NCBI GenBank assembly: GCA_964346395.1
Contig: CAYFUT010000047.1
Location: 1-20,408 of the forward strand
Direction of reading: 5' to 3'
DNA from: CAYFUT01 sp964346395
Lineage (GTDB): Bacteria > Bacillota > Halanaerobiia > Halobacteroidales > Halobacteroidaceae
DNA length: 20,408 nucleotides
Shown in pieces: positions 7,471-14,649 of the stretch. Each line of letters opens with the position of its first letter. Positions within the stretch are counted from its first letter, which is position 1. Under the pieces are notes generated by a model. The model saw only the letters and a list, made by a program, of their open reading frames with translations. It ran no database searches and was not told where the DNA came from. The translations under genes and the position numbers were made by a program.

Positions 7471-7497
7471 GCCAATTTCTGTTTAACTTGATATAAT
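7469..7497 (+). promoter_or_regulatory. Sigma-A type promoter P2 of the SLC13 gene
   Basis: TTGCCA (7469-7474), 17 bases, TATAAT (7492-7497). Its -35 box begins at the last T of the leader terminator. The transcript would start near 7504, 40 bases before the ATG. Confidence 0.7.
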
Positions 7498-7543
7498 AAA
7501 GTCGGTTTCAGCTTAGTAATTGTTAGGAAAGGTGGTTACTTGC

Positions 7544-8935
7544 ATGTTTGGAAAAATAAAACGAATAATAGTGATTTTAGGACTGATTTCATTTACCTTT
7601 ATAGTTTTAGCTCCTAATCCGGAAGGTTTATCACCAGCAGGGAAGAATTCCTTTGCTGTATTTGTTCTCTGTTTAAGCCTCTGGGTTAGTCAGGCGCTCC
7701 CGCTGTCGATTACGGGAGTACTGGGGATTGCTTTAATTCCTCTTTTAAATATTTTAGAGTTAGAAACAACCTTTGCGCTTTTCGGTAACCGCGCAATCTT
7801 CTTTATTTTAGGAGCTTTGATTTTAGCAGCCGGAATTTACCAGACCGGATTAGGTTCCCGAATTGCCTTTCAGATCATGAGAACCTTCGGCAATTCACCG
7901 CGGCACCTGTTGGTAGGAATTTTACTTTCTTCAGCTCTGCTGTCCTGTATTATGCCGGAGCACGCCGTAGCAGCGCTGTTATTTCCGATTATCGTGGAGA
8001 TAGCAACTGGTTTAGATTTAGAACCGTTAGAAAGCAACTACGGAAAACTGCTGTTTCTGTCTATGGCCTGGGGGGCAATTGCCGGCGGAATTACTACTTT
8101 CCTCGGCGGAGCCCGCAACTTATTGGCAGTAGGTATGCTGGAAAAGCAGTATGATATTACCATCGGCTTTTTTGAATGGATCAAGTATTCCTGGCCGATT
8201 CCCACTTTAATTTTAATTGCAGTGACTATTTTGTTGACGAAAGTGATGAAAATTGATATAGATAGTATTAGTCAGGCCCAAGAAAAATTAAAGCGGGGGA
8301 TGGAAGCAGCCGGGGATATGACCCTGAAAGAGAAGAAATTAAGTGTGGTACTGCTATTAGTTGTTTTCAGCTGGCTATTTTTATCGGCCTGGGTAGATAT
8401 TGCTATTATTTCTCTTTTGGGCGGTGTCTTTACCTTTGTGATTGGAGTCGTCGAGTGGGAGGATATTGAGCAGTATATCAACTGGGGAGTTATCTTAATG
8501 TACGGCGGAGCGATTGTAGTCGCTACTTCTCTGGTGCGGACCGGAGCTACTGACTGGCTGTCGGAGACAGTATTTTCTCAGCTTGAGCTGCCGCCGTTTC
8601 TGTTTTTATCCTTTTTAGCTATTTTTACCATGCTGATTACTGAGGGAGTTAGCAATGTAGCTGCGGTAGCTATTATTCTGCCGCTGGCTTTCAGTATTGG
8701 GGACATTTATCAGATTAGTCCGATTGTGATGACCTTATCGGTAGCACTGCCCGGCGGACTGGCTTTTAATTTACCGATGGGTTCCCCGCCGAATGCAATT
8801 GCTTTTTCTTCCGGTTATTACCGAGTAGAAGATGCTCTCAAGTGGGGAGCAGTGATTACTTTTATTGCCTGGATGAGTTATATTTTAGTAGCCGGTTTTT
8901 ACTGGCCGCTGATCGGTCTCTCGATAACTGGGTAA
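7544..8935 (+). CDS. SLC13/DASS-family anion transporter (sodium:dicarboxylate/sulfate symporter-like)
   Basis: ATG 7544 is preferred because GGAAAGGTGG (7526-7535) lies just upstream; a TTG at 7520 would put that site inside the gene. The product has 463 residues and about 11-12 membrane segments. Family features include 'FAVFVLCLSLWVSQALPL' near the start, 'GNRAIFFILGALILAAG' (81-97), 'GAIAGGITTFLGGARN' (177-192), 'EGVSNVAAVAIILPL' (367-381) and 'LPMGSPPNAIAFSSG' (410-424). These form the two inverted halves that hold Na+ and the anion. In the first half the usual Ser-Asn-Thr motif is replaced by 'MPEHAVAALLFPI' (137-149), while the second half keeps SNVAA. The substrate (sulfate, di- or tricarboxylate) cannot be read from sequence. 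It has its own promoters and is followed by a 206-base spacer. Confidence 0.85.
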   Translation: MFGKIKRIIVILGLISFTFIVLAPNPEGLSPAGKNSFAVFVLCLSLWVSQALPLSITGVLGIALIPLLNILELETTFALFGNRAIFFILGALILAAGIYQTGLGSRIAFQIMRTFGNSPRHLLVGILLSSALLSCIMPEHAVAALLFPIIVEIATGLDLEPLESNYGKLLFLSMAWGAIAGGITTFLGGARNLLAVGMLEKQYDITIGFFEWIKYSWPIPTLILIAVTILLTKVMKIDIDSISQAQEKLKRGMEAAGDMTLKEKKLSVVLLLVVFSWLFLSAWVDIAIISLLGGVFTFVIGVVEWEDIEQYINWGVILMYGGAIVVATSLVRTGATDWLSETVFSQLELPPFLFLSFLAIFTMLITEGVSNVAAVAIILPLAFSIGDIYQISPIVMTLSVALPGGLAFNLPMGSPPNAIAFSSGYYRVEDALKWGAVITFIAWMSYILVAGFYWPLIGLSITG

Positions 8936-9017
8936 GCCAATTATAATTTCATGTTGAGGTATTAGCTTAAACTGAATTTGAGTGATTTAGAAATTCAAAG
9001 CAAGGTACTATATAGTC

Positions 9018-9101
9018 AGTTTAAGGTTGAGGTTAAGTTTGAGCAGACCATAAAGGCGAGGGTAGTAGTGATTTACTCAAACTCAGCCTCAAACTCAAAC
9101 T
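9018..9101. repeat. Inverted repeat with hexamer-built arms (element A)
   Basis: The left arm 9018-9043 and right arm 9076-9101 are 26 bases each and complementary at 22 of 26 positions. Both are built from degenerate TTTGAG-like hexamers (CTCAAA on the other side). The 32-base centre has no ORF. The element fills most of the spacer between the SLC13 and UspA-like genes. It resembles element C at 18527-18643. Confidence 0.65.
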
Positions 9102-9141
9102 TAATCTTATTTTATTAACTTGGGGGGCAGGGGGGATATTC

Positions 9142-9636
9142 GTGAAAAAAGTGATGTTGGTGCTATTTAGTTTTGCCGAACTAGATAAAGTAATCAATTA
9201 TACTTTTGATCTACTGGCTGACGATGGAAAACTAGAAGTAGTAGCTTTTGTCGAAGAAGAAGTTCCCAATTCGCTTTCTGATCTGATATCTAACGTGGGA
9301 TTTTTAGGCGAGAAGGTAACTAAAGATGTAGAAGATACAATTGTGGATGAATATAAAGATCGGGCAGAAAGGCATCTGAAGATGATCAAGGAGCGGGCTG
9401 CGGATGAAGACTGTCGGGTAGAAATGAAGGTTTATCCCAAGGATAATTTAGAGCAGGTAGAAAAAAGACTGAGAAGCGGCGAGATAGATCAGGCAGTAAT
9501 TAATTATACTGGCGATCAGTTTATTTCCGAAGAAGTGCTGGTGTACCCGCTGGATGAATTGCTGGCCGAAATTGATCTGCCGTATGAAGTTTATTACGAT
9601 GGAGAGTTGGAAACAGACCAGACAGGAGAGGAGTAA
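9142..9636 (+). CDS. Small acidic UspA-like protein
   Basis: A 164-residue protein starting with GTG 9142, preceded by the G-rich stretch GGGGGGCAGGGGGGAT. The opening 'MKKVMLVLFSF', an amphipathic helix, 'KLEVVAFVEEE', then a long charged helix and 'CRVEMKVYPKDN' give the alternating strand/helix pattern of a universal stress protein fold. The ATP-binding Gly-X2-Gly-X9-Gly-Ser/Thr signature is not evident, so if it is a Usp it is probably a non-nucleotide-binding type. Such domains often accompany ion and anion transporters, and this gene sits between an SLC13 transporter and a PHP protein. A regulatory role for the transporter is possible but unproven. The PHP gene starts 5 bases after its stop, indicating an operon. 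Confidence 0.6.
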   Translation: MKKVMLVLFSFAELDKVINYTFDLLADDGKLEVVAFVEEEVPNSLSDLISNVGFLGEKVTKDVEDTIVDEYKDRAERHLKMIKERAADEDCRVEMKVYPKDNLEQVEKRLRSGEIDQAVINYTGDQFISEEVLVYPLDELLAEIDLPYEVYYDGELETDQTGEE

Positions 9637-9641
9637 ATACT

Positions 9642-10466
9642 ATGGGACAGATTGATTTACATTTACATACTACTGCTTCCGACGGTTCCTTTACGCCGCG
9701 GGAGTTAGTAACAGCAGCTAAAGAACGAGATTTAACAGCGATTGCCGTGACTGACCACGATACAGTTGCCGGAGTAGAAACAGCATTAGCGGCCGGTCGG
9801 GAGCAGGGAGTAGAAGTAGTGCCTGCTATTGAGTTTACTACTTATTATCAAGAACAGCGGGTTGATATTTTAGGTTATTATATTGACCACCACGCTGATG
9901 AGCTATTAGCAGTGACTGATAAACTACAGCATGCCCGCCGAACTAGAGCCCAGCAGATTCTGGATAAATTGGCAGCGCTGGGCGTGGAGCTTAAGTTTGC
10001 TGAGTTAGAAGAAATTGCCGGCGAGCAGGGCATTGGGCGGCCGCATATTGCGCGGCTGATGGTAGCAGAAGGTTATGTAGAAGATATGCAGGATGCTTTT
10101 GATGAATATCTGGAAGACGGCGGGCCGGCCTATGTACCTAAGTATAAATTAGAACCGGCGGAAGCTGTCGAGTTAATTCAGCAGGCCGGAGGCCTGTCGG
10201 TGCTAGCCCATCCCGGAGAGATTGCCGACCAAAAGCTGGTTACTGAACTGCTGGCGGCAGAAGACTTTGCCGGCATAGAAGCCTATTATTCCGGTCATTC
10301 CGAGGCTGAAACAGAAAAGTACCAACAGTGGGCAGCTGACTACGATTTGTTAGTGACCGGCGGTTCCGACTGCCACGGCCCGGCCAATGAAGATAAATTT
10401 TTAATCGGCACCGTGGATGTGCCGGAACATTTACTGGTCAAGTTAAAACAGGCAGCCAAGAGTTAA
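9642..10466 (+). CDS. PHP-domain metal-dependent phosphoesterase (YciV/RNase AM-like)
   Basis: A 274-residue protein. ATG 9642 lies 5 bases after the upstream stop, with AGGAGAGGAG overlapping the end of the UspA-like gene, so the two are translationally linked. PHP metal ligands are visible: His7 and His9 with Asp14 ('DLHLHTTASDG'), Asp38/His39 ('VTDHDT'), Glu64 ('AIEFT'), His135 ('GRPHIARLM'), His190 ('VLAHPG') and Asp243/His245 ('GSDCHG'). This is the pattern of YciV-like enzymes, which remove phosphate from 3',5'-nucleoside bisphosphates and act as 5'-3' exonucleases on short RNA in proteobacteria. A link to sulfate activation, whose by-product pAp is a substrate of such enzymes, is plausible but is inference. 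Confidence 0.9.
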   Translation: MGQIDLHLHTTASDGSFTPRELVTAAKERDLTAIAVTDHDTVAGVETALAAGREQGVEVVPAIEFTTYYQEQRVDILGYYIDHHADELLAVTDKLQHARRTRAQQILDKLAALGVELKFAELEEIAGEQGIGRPHIARLMVAEGYVEDMQDAFDEYLEDGGPAYVPKYKLEPAEAVELIQQAGGLSVLAHPGEIADQKLVTELLAAEDFAGIEAYYSGHSEAETEKYQQWAADYDLLVTGGSDCHGPANEDKFLIGTVDVPEHLLVKLKQAAKS

Positions 10467-10499
10467 ACAAAAAATTAAGTTATTACCAGAAAATTAAAT

Positions 10500-10527
10500 G
10501 TAGAGATTTGATATATCAAATCTCTAC
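10500..10527. repeat. Perfect 28-base palindrome starting with GTAG
   Basis: GTAGAGATTTGATA is followed directly by its reverse complement, ending CTCTAC. It lies 33 bases after the PHP gene. A run of six T occurs only about 13 bases later, so it is a poor intrinsic terminator. It resembles dispersed palindromes that begin GTAG and end CTAC in other bacteria (REP-like). It could also be a dimeric repressor site or an mRNA end structure. Confidence 0.6.
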
Positions 10528-10611
10528 TCTGCCGCACACTTTTTTAATAATCAGCTATCATAATTATGTTTTAACTTAAATCTTAGTCTAACATAAATTT
10601 TTGTTTAAAAT

Positions 10612-10640
10612 TTAACAATAATCATAGGGTATGCTATAAT
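10612..10640 (+). promoter_or_regulatory. Sigma-A promoter of the UDP-glucose dehydrogenase gene
   Basis: TTAACA (10612-10617), 17 bases, then TGCTATAAT with a perfect -10 at 10635-10640 and an extended TGn element. The predicted start near 10647 leaves a short leader with AAGGAGG before ATG 10673. Confidence 0.75.
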
Positions 10641-10672
10641 AGTAGCAAATAAGAAAGATAAGGAGGAAAATA

Positions 10673-11983
10673 ATGAATTTATGTGTAGTGGGTACAGGCT
10701 ATGTAGGATTGGTTTCAGGAGCTTGCTTTGCTGATGTAGGGCATGATGTAATTTGTGTTGATATCGATGAAGAGAAGATCGAACAGTTAAAGAAGGGAGT
10801 CATGCCGATTTATGAACCGGGATTGAAAGAAATTGTCGACCGCAATTATGACCAGGGTAACTTAGAGTTTACTACTTCCCTGGCGGAAGGAATTGCTGAG
10901 AGTGAGATTATCTTTATTGCTGTAGGGACTCCAGCGCAAGAAGACGGCGGGGCTGATTTATCAGCGGTAAAGATAGTGGCCGAGGAAATTGCTGAGCAGA
11001 TGAATGAATATAAGATAGTAGTTGATAAAAGCACCGTCCCTGTCGGCACCGGCGACTGGGTAGAAGAGCTGATTGGTGAACAGAAGACAGGTGACTGTGA
11101 TTTTGATGTAGTTTCTTGTCCTGAGTTTCTGCGGGAAGGTTCCGCTGTCAGTGATACTATGAATCCCGACCGGATTGTAATCGGTGCTAATAATCAGAGG
11201 GCAGCTGAAAAACTGGACGAGCTGCATCAGCCGTTTGGGGCACCTATTTTACATACTGACCGCCATAGTGCTGAGATTATCAAGTACGCGGCCAATGCTT
11301 TTCTGGCCACCAAGATCAGCTTCATCAATGAAATTGCTAATATCTGTGAGCGGGCTGGCGGCAACGTCCAGGAAGTAGCCGAGGGAATTGGCACTGACCA
11401 CCGGATTAGCAATAAATTTCTGCGGGCTGGAGTCGGCTTCGGCGGCGCCTGTTTTCCTAAAGATACGAAGGCGATTGTTAAGACAGCCGAAGAAAACGGC
11501 TATGACTTCCAGATAGTTGATTCGGTAGTGGAAGTTAATGAACAGCAGAAGCTGAGCCTGGTAGAGAAGTTAAAGCAGATACTGCCCGGCTTAGAGGGGC
11601 GGACTATTTCCGTACTGGGTTTATCATTTAAGCCGAATACTGACGATATGCGGGAAGCTCCGTCGCGAACAGTGATTAAGCAGCTGTTAGAAGCCGGAGC
11701 AGAAGTTAAAGCCCATGATCCGATTGCCATGGACGAAGCGCGAGAAATTTTCGGCGGCCAGATCACTTATAGCGACGACGCCTATGATGCAATAGCAGAT
11801 ACAGAAGCAGTAATTTTAGTTACCGAGTGGGATGAATTTCAGGAGCTAGATTTAGATCGGGTCAAGGATCTACTCCAGAAGCCGATCTTCATCGACGGAC
11901 GTAACTGCTATGAGCTTGAGGAAATGGAAGAGAAAGGATTTATCTACTACAGCGTCGGTCGCCCGGCGGTAGACCAGGATTAA
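10673..11983 (+). CDS. ugd: UDP-glucose 6-dehydrogenase
   Basis: Oxidises UDP-glucose to UDP-glucuronate with two NAD+, supplying acidic sugar for exopolysaccharide or teichuronic-type polymers. The 436-residue length is normal. ATG 10673 follows AAGGAGG (10660-10666). The N-terminal Rossmann motif is GTGYVGLVSG (7-16). 'STVPVGT' (120-126) and 'CPEFLREG' (149-156) follow, then Lys204 and Asn208 ('IIKYAANAFLATK') and the catalytic Cys260 in 'GVGFGGACFPKD'. The C-terminal NAD/UDP domain has 'LGLSFKPNTDDMREAPS'. It has its own promoter. GalU, which makes its substrate, is encoded about 2.7 kb downstream. A 460-base repeat-rich spacer with a gap follows. Confidence 0.96.
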   Translation: MNLCVVGTGYVGLVSGACFADVGHDVICVDIDEEKIEQLKKGVMPIYEPGLKEIVDRNYDQGNLEFTTSLAEGIAESEIIFIAVGTPAQEDGGADLSAVKIVAEEIAEQMNEYKIVVDKSTVPVGTGDWVEELIGEQKTGDCDFDVVSCPEFLREGSAVSDTMNPDRIVIGANNQRAAEKLDELHQPFGAPILHTDRHSAEIIKYAANAFLATKISFINEIANICERAGGNVQEVAEGIGTDHRISNKFLRAGVGFGGACFPKDTKAIVKTAEENGYDFQIVDSVVEVNEQQKLSLVEKLKQILPGLEGRTISVLGLSFKPNTDDMREAPSRTVIKQLLEAGAEVKAHDPIAMDEAREIFGGQITYSDDAYDAIADTEAVILVTEWDEFQELDLDRVKDLLQKPIFIDGRNCYELEEMEEKGFIYYSVGRPAVDQD

Positions 11984-12058
11984 TTAGTAGTTAAGCAAAA
12001 GGGAAACTAATATCTGAATATAAAACGGCTATCCGCGTAAAACTATGTATAAAGTTAA

Positions 12059-12265
12059 TAGTGTATAGTGTACAGTGTATAGTGTATAGTGTACAGTTAA
12101 AAAATAATAAAGTCAAAAAGTTAACACCGTTGTTTATCCTGTAGTCTAGTGTATCATCCGCAAAATATTTTTTGGGTTAATGATTTTAGCTTTCTAACTT
12201 TATATTCTTTAACTGTTTAACTTTTAACTATACACTATACACTACCAACTATACACTACCAACTA
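12059..12265. repeat. Long inverted repeat with heptamer-built arms (element B); main content of the 11984-12445 spacer
   Basis: The left arm is five tandem heptamers (TAGTGTA, with one CAGTGTA) at 12059-12093. The right arm is five heptamers (TACACTA or CCAACTA) at 12231-12265, the same unit inverted. Inside these, a 20-base segment at 12094-12113 pairs with 12196-12215 with one mismatch and one indel. The roughly 80-base core has no ORF. The rest of the spacer before it (11984-12058) shows nothing recognisable. After it come hairpin element copy 2 and an assembly gap. Confidence 0.7.
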
Positions 12266-12322
12266 TATAGCCAGGATAAAAATCAACCCTGGCTATGAAA
12301 ACCACAAAAACCGTATCCACTA
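12262..12322 (+). repeat. Dispersed hairpin element, copy 2 (upstream of the 2-epimerase gene)
   Basis: TAGCCAGG (12268-12275) pairs with CCTGGCTA across a 12-base A-rich loop. The tail TATGAAAACC-ACAAAAACC-GTATCCACTA matches copy 1 at 410-469. The stem differs from copy 1 but still pairs. The assembly gap begins exactly after its tail, so its distance to the next gene is unknown. Confidence 0.6.
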
Positions 12323-12422
12323 NNNNNNNNNNNNNNNNNNNNNNNNNNNNNNNNNNNNNNNNNNNNNNNNNNNNNNNNNNNNNNNNNNNNNNNNNNNNNN
12401 NNNNNNNNNNNNNNNNNNNNNN
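12323..12422. other. Assembly gap of 100 N
   Basis: Exactly 100 N, directly after repeat-rich DNA and 23 bases before the chosen start of the 2-epimerase gene. Its real size and any promoter within it are unknown. Confidence 0.98.
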
Positions 12423-12445
12423 TCAACTGATTGCGGGGGATAGCC

Positions 12446-13600
12446 GTGCATAAAAAGAAAGTACTTTCCGTTTTTGGCACCCGTCCGGAAGCGATTAAAA
12501 TGGCGCCGGTGGTTAAAAAGCTGGCTGGAGAGCCGAAGCTGGAGTCTGAGGTATTGGTTACCGGGCAGCACCAAAGTATGCTCAGCCAGGTGCTGGATTT
12601 ATTCGATATTGAACCTGATTATGATTTAGAGGTGATGGTACCTGGGCAGACTTTGGCTCGGTTGACCAGTCGAATTTTAACTAAGCTGGATGGGGTATTA
12701 AAGCAGATTCAGCCGGATTTGATTTTAGTCCATGGCGATACAGCTACTACTTTCAGCAGTGCCTTAACTGCTGTGTACAATCAGCTGTCGGTGGGGCATG
12801 TAGAAGCTGGGCTGCGCAGTTATAATCGTTATTCTCCCTATCCGGAAGAGTTTAACCGCCGGTTGGTGAGCCGGTTGGCTGACCTTCACTTTGCTCCTAC
12901 AGCGAACAATCGGCGTAATTTACGGGAAGAAGGAATTGATGAAGAAAATATCTTGGTAACCGGCAATTCAGTAGTCGATGCTTTACAGCTAGTGGTAGAG
13001 GATAATTATTCCTTTGCTCAGCCCTGTCTACAGGAGTTGAATTTTGCTGACCAGCAGGTGCTGTTGGTAACAGCTCACCGGCGGGAAAACTGGGGACAGA
13101 CAATTGGTAATTTATGCCGAGCGCTGCAGGGAATAATCAGGGACCAGCCGCAGGCAGTAGTAGTATTTCCGCTGCATTTAAATCCTGATTTACAGAAAAA
13201 AATAAAAGGATATTTACAGGGAATAGAACGGATTAAACTACTTCCGCCGCTTGATTACCGGGAGTTCATTAATCTAATGGGTCGTTCTGCTCTGGTAGTT
13301 ACTGATTCCGGCGGTCTGCAGGAGGAAGCTCCCGGTTTAAATGTACCAGTGGTAGTGGTTAGAGAAACTACCGAACGGCAGGAGGGATTAGAACGGGGTA
13401 CGCTGAAGTTAGCAGGAACTGATCAGACTTCCATAAAAAAGACAATTACTGAGCTGTTAACTAATCAGCAGCAGTATGATAAGATGGTGGAAGCGGCTAA
13501 CCCTTACGGTGATGGAAGAGCCAGCGGGCGGATAACAGCCGGAATTTTGTATTACTTTGGGCTTTGTCAATTCAAACCAGAAGAATTTGTCGATTGCTAG
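12446..13600 (+). CDS. wecB: UDP-N-acetylglucosamine 2-epimerase (non-hydrolysing)
   Basis: Interconverts UDP-GlcNAc and UDP-ManNAc for surface polysaccharide. GTG 12446 is chosen because GGGGGA (12435-12440) precedes it and the protein then opens 'MHKKKVLSVFGTRPEAIKMAP', as the family does. A TTG at 12431 would place the ribosome site inside the gene. The product is 384 residues, a normal length. Motifs in order are GTRPEAIKMAP (11-21), 'VHGDTATT', 'VGHVEAGLRS', 'PEEFNRRLV', 'TAHRRENWG', 'TDSGGLQEEAP' and 'RETTERQEGLERGT'. These cover the UDP-binding and catalytic residues of MnaA/WecB. The last codons form one arm of the terminator. The upstream promoter lies in or before the assembly gap. 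Confidence 0.95.
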   Translation: MHKKKVLSVFGTRPEAIKMAPVVKKLAGEPKLESEVLVTGQHQSMLSQVLDLFDIEPDYDLEVMVPGQTLARLTSRILTKLDGVLKQIQPDLILVHGDTATTFSSALTAVYNQLSVGHVEAGLRSYNRYSPYPEEFNRRLVSRLADLHFAPTANNRRNLREEGIDEENILVTGNSVVDALQLVVEDNYSFAQPCLQELNFADQQVLLVTAHRRENWGQTIGNLCRALQGIIRDQPQAVVVFPLHLNPDLQKKIKGYLQGIERIKLLPPLDYREFINLMGRSALVVTDSGGLQEEAPGLNVPVVVVRETTERQEGLERGTLKLAGTDQTSIKKTITELLTNQQQYDKMVEAANPYGDGRASGRITAGILYYFGLCQFKPEEFVDC

Positions 13601-13617
13601 CAGGAATTCTGGTTTTT
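13574..13617 (+). terminator. Terminator overlapping the 3' end of the 2-epimerase gene
   Basis: AAACCAGAA (13574-13582), inside the coding sequence, pairs with TTCTGGTTT (13607-13615). Extra AATT pairing lies inside the helix, and a short T-run follows. The stop codon lies in the loop. Confidence 0.6.
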
Positions 13618-13692
13618 ATCGCTAACTAATTAATTAGTCATTGCTTGGGAAACTAAGAGTCAATTACTCTATAAGAAAAGAAGGGATAATGG

Positions 13693-14616
13693 ATGGCAGA
13701 AGATACTGTATTGGTTACAGGCGGAGCAGGCTTTATCGGCTCCCATATAGTAGATATGCTAATTGAGCAGGGAGCAGAAGTAGTTGTTATTGATAATTTA
13801 TCAACCGGAAAAGAGGAAAATCTGCATCCGGAAGCTGAATTTTACCAGCGGGACATCAGAGATGACTTAAGTGATATTTTTGCGCTGGGGATTGATTATG
13901 TTATTCACCAGGCGGCGCAGATAGATGTCCAGTCTTCTTTAGAGGAACCAACGCTGGATAGTGAGATTAATATTACCGGCAGTGTTAACTTATTTCAGCA
14001 CTGTGTAGAGGCTGATGTGCAGAAAGTAGTTTATGCCTCGTCAGCTGCTGTTTACGGTCCGCCGCAGTACTTAGGGATTGATGAACAGCATCCGGTAGCT
14101 CCGATTTCTTATTACGGTATTTCTAAACATACTCCTGAGCATTACCTGCAGGCATTCCAGGAGCTGTATGGGTTGGAGTATACTATTTTGCGGTATGCCA
14201 ATGCTTATGGAATCCGGCAGGATCCGCGAGGCGAAGGCGGAGTCATTTCTATTTTTGTGGATAAACTGCTGTCGAAAGAAAGACCGGTTATTTTCGGCGA
14301 CGGCAAGCAGACGCGGGACTTTATTTATGTTGAAGATATTGCTCGGGCCAACTTGCAGGCGCTGACTAGAGGCCAGAATAAGATAATTAATATTAGCTGC
14401 AATCAAGCCACTTCGATCAACGAACTGGTAGAGAAGATGAACCAAGTGTTGGGAACTAATCTGGATCCTATCTATAAGGAAGCAAGAGAAGGCGATATTA
14501 GACACAGCTACTTACTGAATGAACGAGCGGAGAGCCTGCTTGATTGGGAGCCGAACTATAGTTTAGAAGAGGGGCTTAAACAGACCTTTGCTTACTATAA
14601 AGAGATTTATAAATAA
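13693..14616 (+). CDS. NAD-dependent sugar-nucleotide epimerase (GalE-like, extended SDR)
   Basis: A 307-residue protein. ATG 13693 follows AAGGG. The NAD-binding motif is GGAGFIG (10-16) with 'VVIDNLSTGK' after strand two. Ser116/Ser117 lie in 'VYASSAAVYG', and the catalytic pair Tyr141/Lys145 is in 'YYGISK'. 'NAYGIRQDPRGEGGVISIF' and 'FGDGKQTRDFIYVEDIA' are typical of GalE/WbpP-type UDP-hexose 4-epimerases. The likely reaction is UDP-Glc/UDP-Gal or UDP-GlcNAc/UDP-GalNAc 4-epimerisation, and the exact sugar cannot be assigned. It lies between two other nucleotide-sugar genes and probably forms an operon with galU, 33 bases downstream. No clear promoter is seen in the 92-base spacer upstream. 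Confidence 0.88.
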   Translation: MAEDTVLVTGGAGFIGSHIVDMLIEQGAEVVVIDNLSTGKEENLHPEAEFYQRDIRDDLSDIFALGIDYVIHQAAQIDVQSSLEEPTLDSEINITGSVNLFQHCVEADVQKVVYASSAAVYGPPQYLGIDEQHPVAPISYYGISKHTPEHYLQAFQELYGLEYTILRYANAYGIRQDPRGEGGVISIFVDKLLSKERPVIFGDGKQTRDFIYVEDIARANLQALTRGQNKIINISCNQATSINELVEKMNQVLGTNLDPIYKEAREGDIRHSYLLNERAESLLDWEPNYSLEEGLKQTFAYYKEIYK

Positions 14617-14649
14617 AAATTATTCTTTTGTACCTTGGGGGGATATTAA

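Noticed and set aside
7520..7543. TTG start for the SLC13 transporter
   Set aside because: The GGAAAGGTGG ribosome site is inside this extension and is correctly placed for ATG 7544.
10500..10550. Palindrome at 10500 as a simple intrinsic terminator
   Set aside because: The T-run begins about 13 bases after the stem and the stem is AT-rich, so it does not fit a standard terminator, though weak termination cannot be excluded.
12059..12265. CRISPR-like array from the repeated TAGTGTA units
   Set aside because: The units are contiguous heptamers without spacers and there are no cas genes; the structure is an inverted tandem repeat.
12431..12445. TTG start for the 2-epimerase
   Set aside because: It would place the GGGGGA ribosome site within the gene; GTG 12446 gives the normal family N-terminus.
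12283..12574. Reverse-strand ORFs running through the N gap
   Set aside because: They are open only because N bases cannot encode a stop, and the remaining residues are antisense to the 2-epimerase gene.
14071..14505. 144-codon reverse-strand ORF within the GalE-like gene
   Set aside because: It is antisense to a well-supported epimerase gene, has no ribosome site or recognisable motifs, and is best explained as a shadow reading frame.
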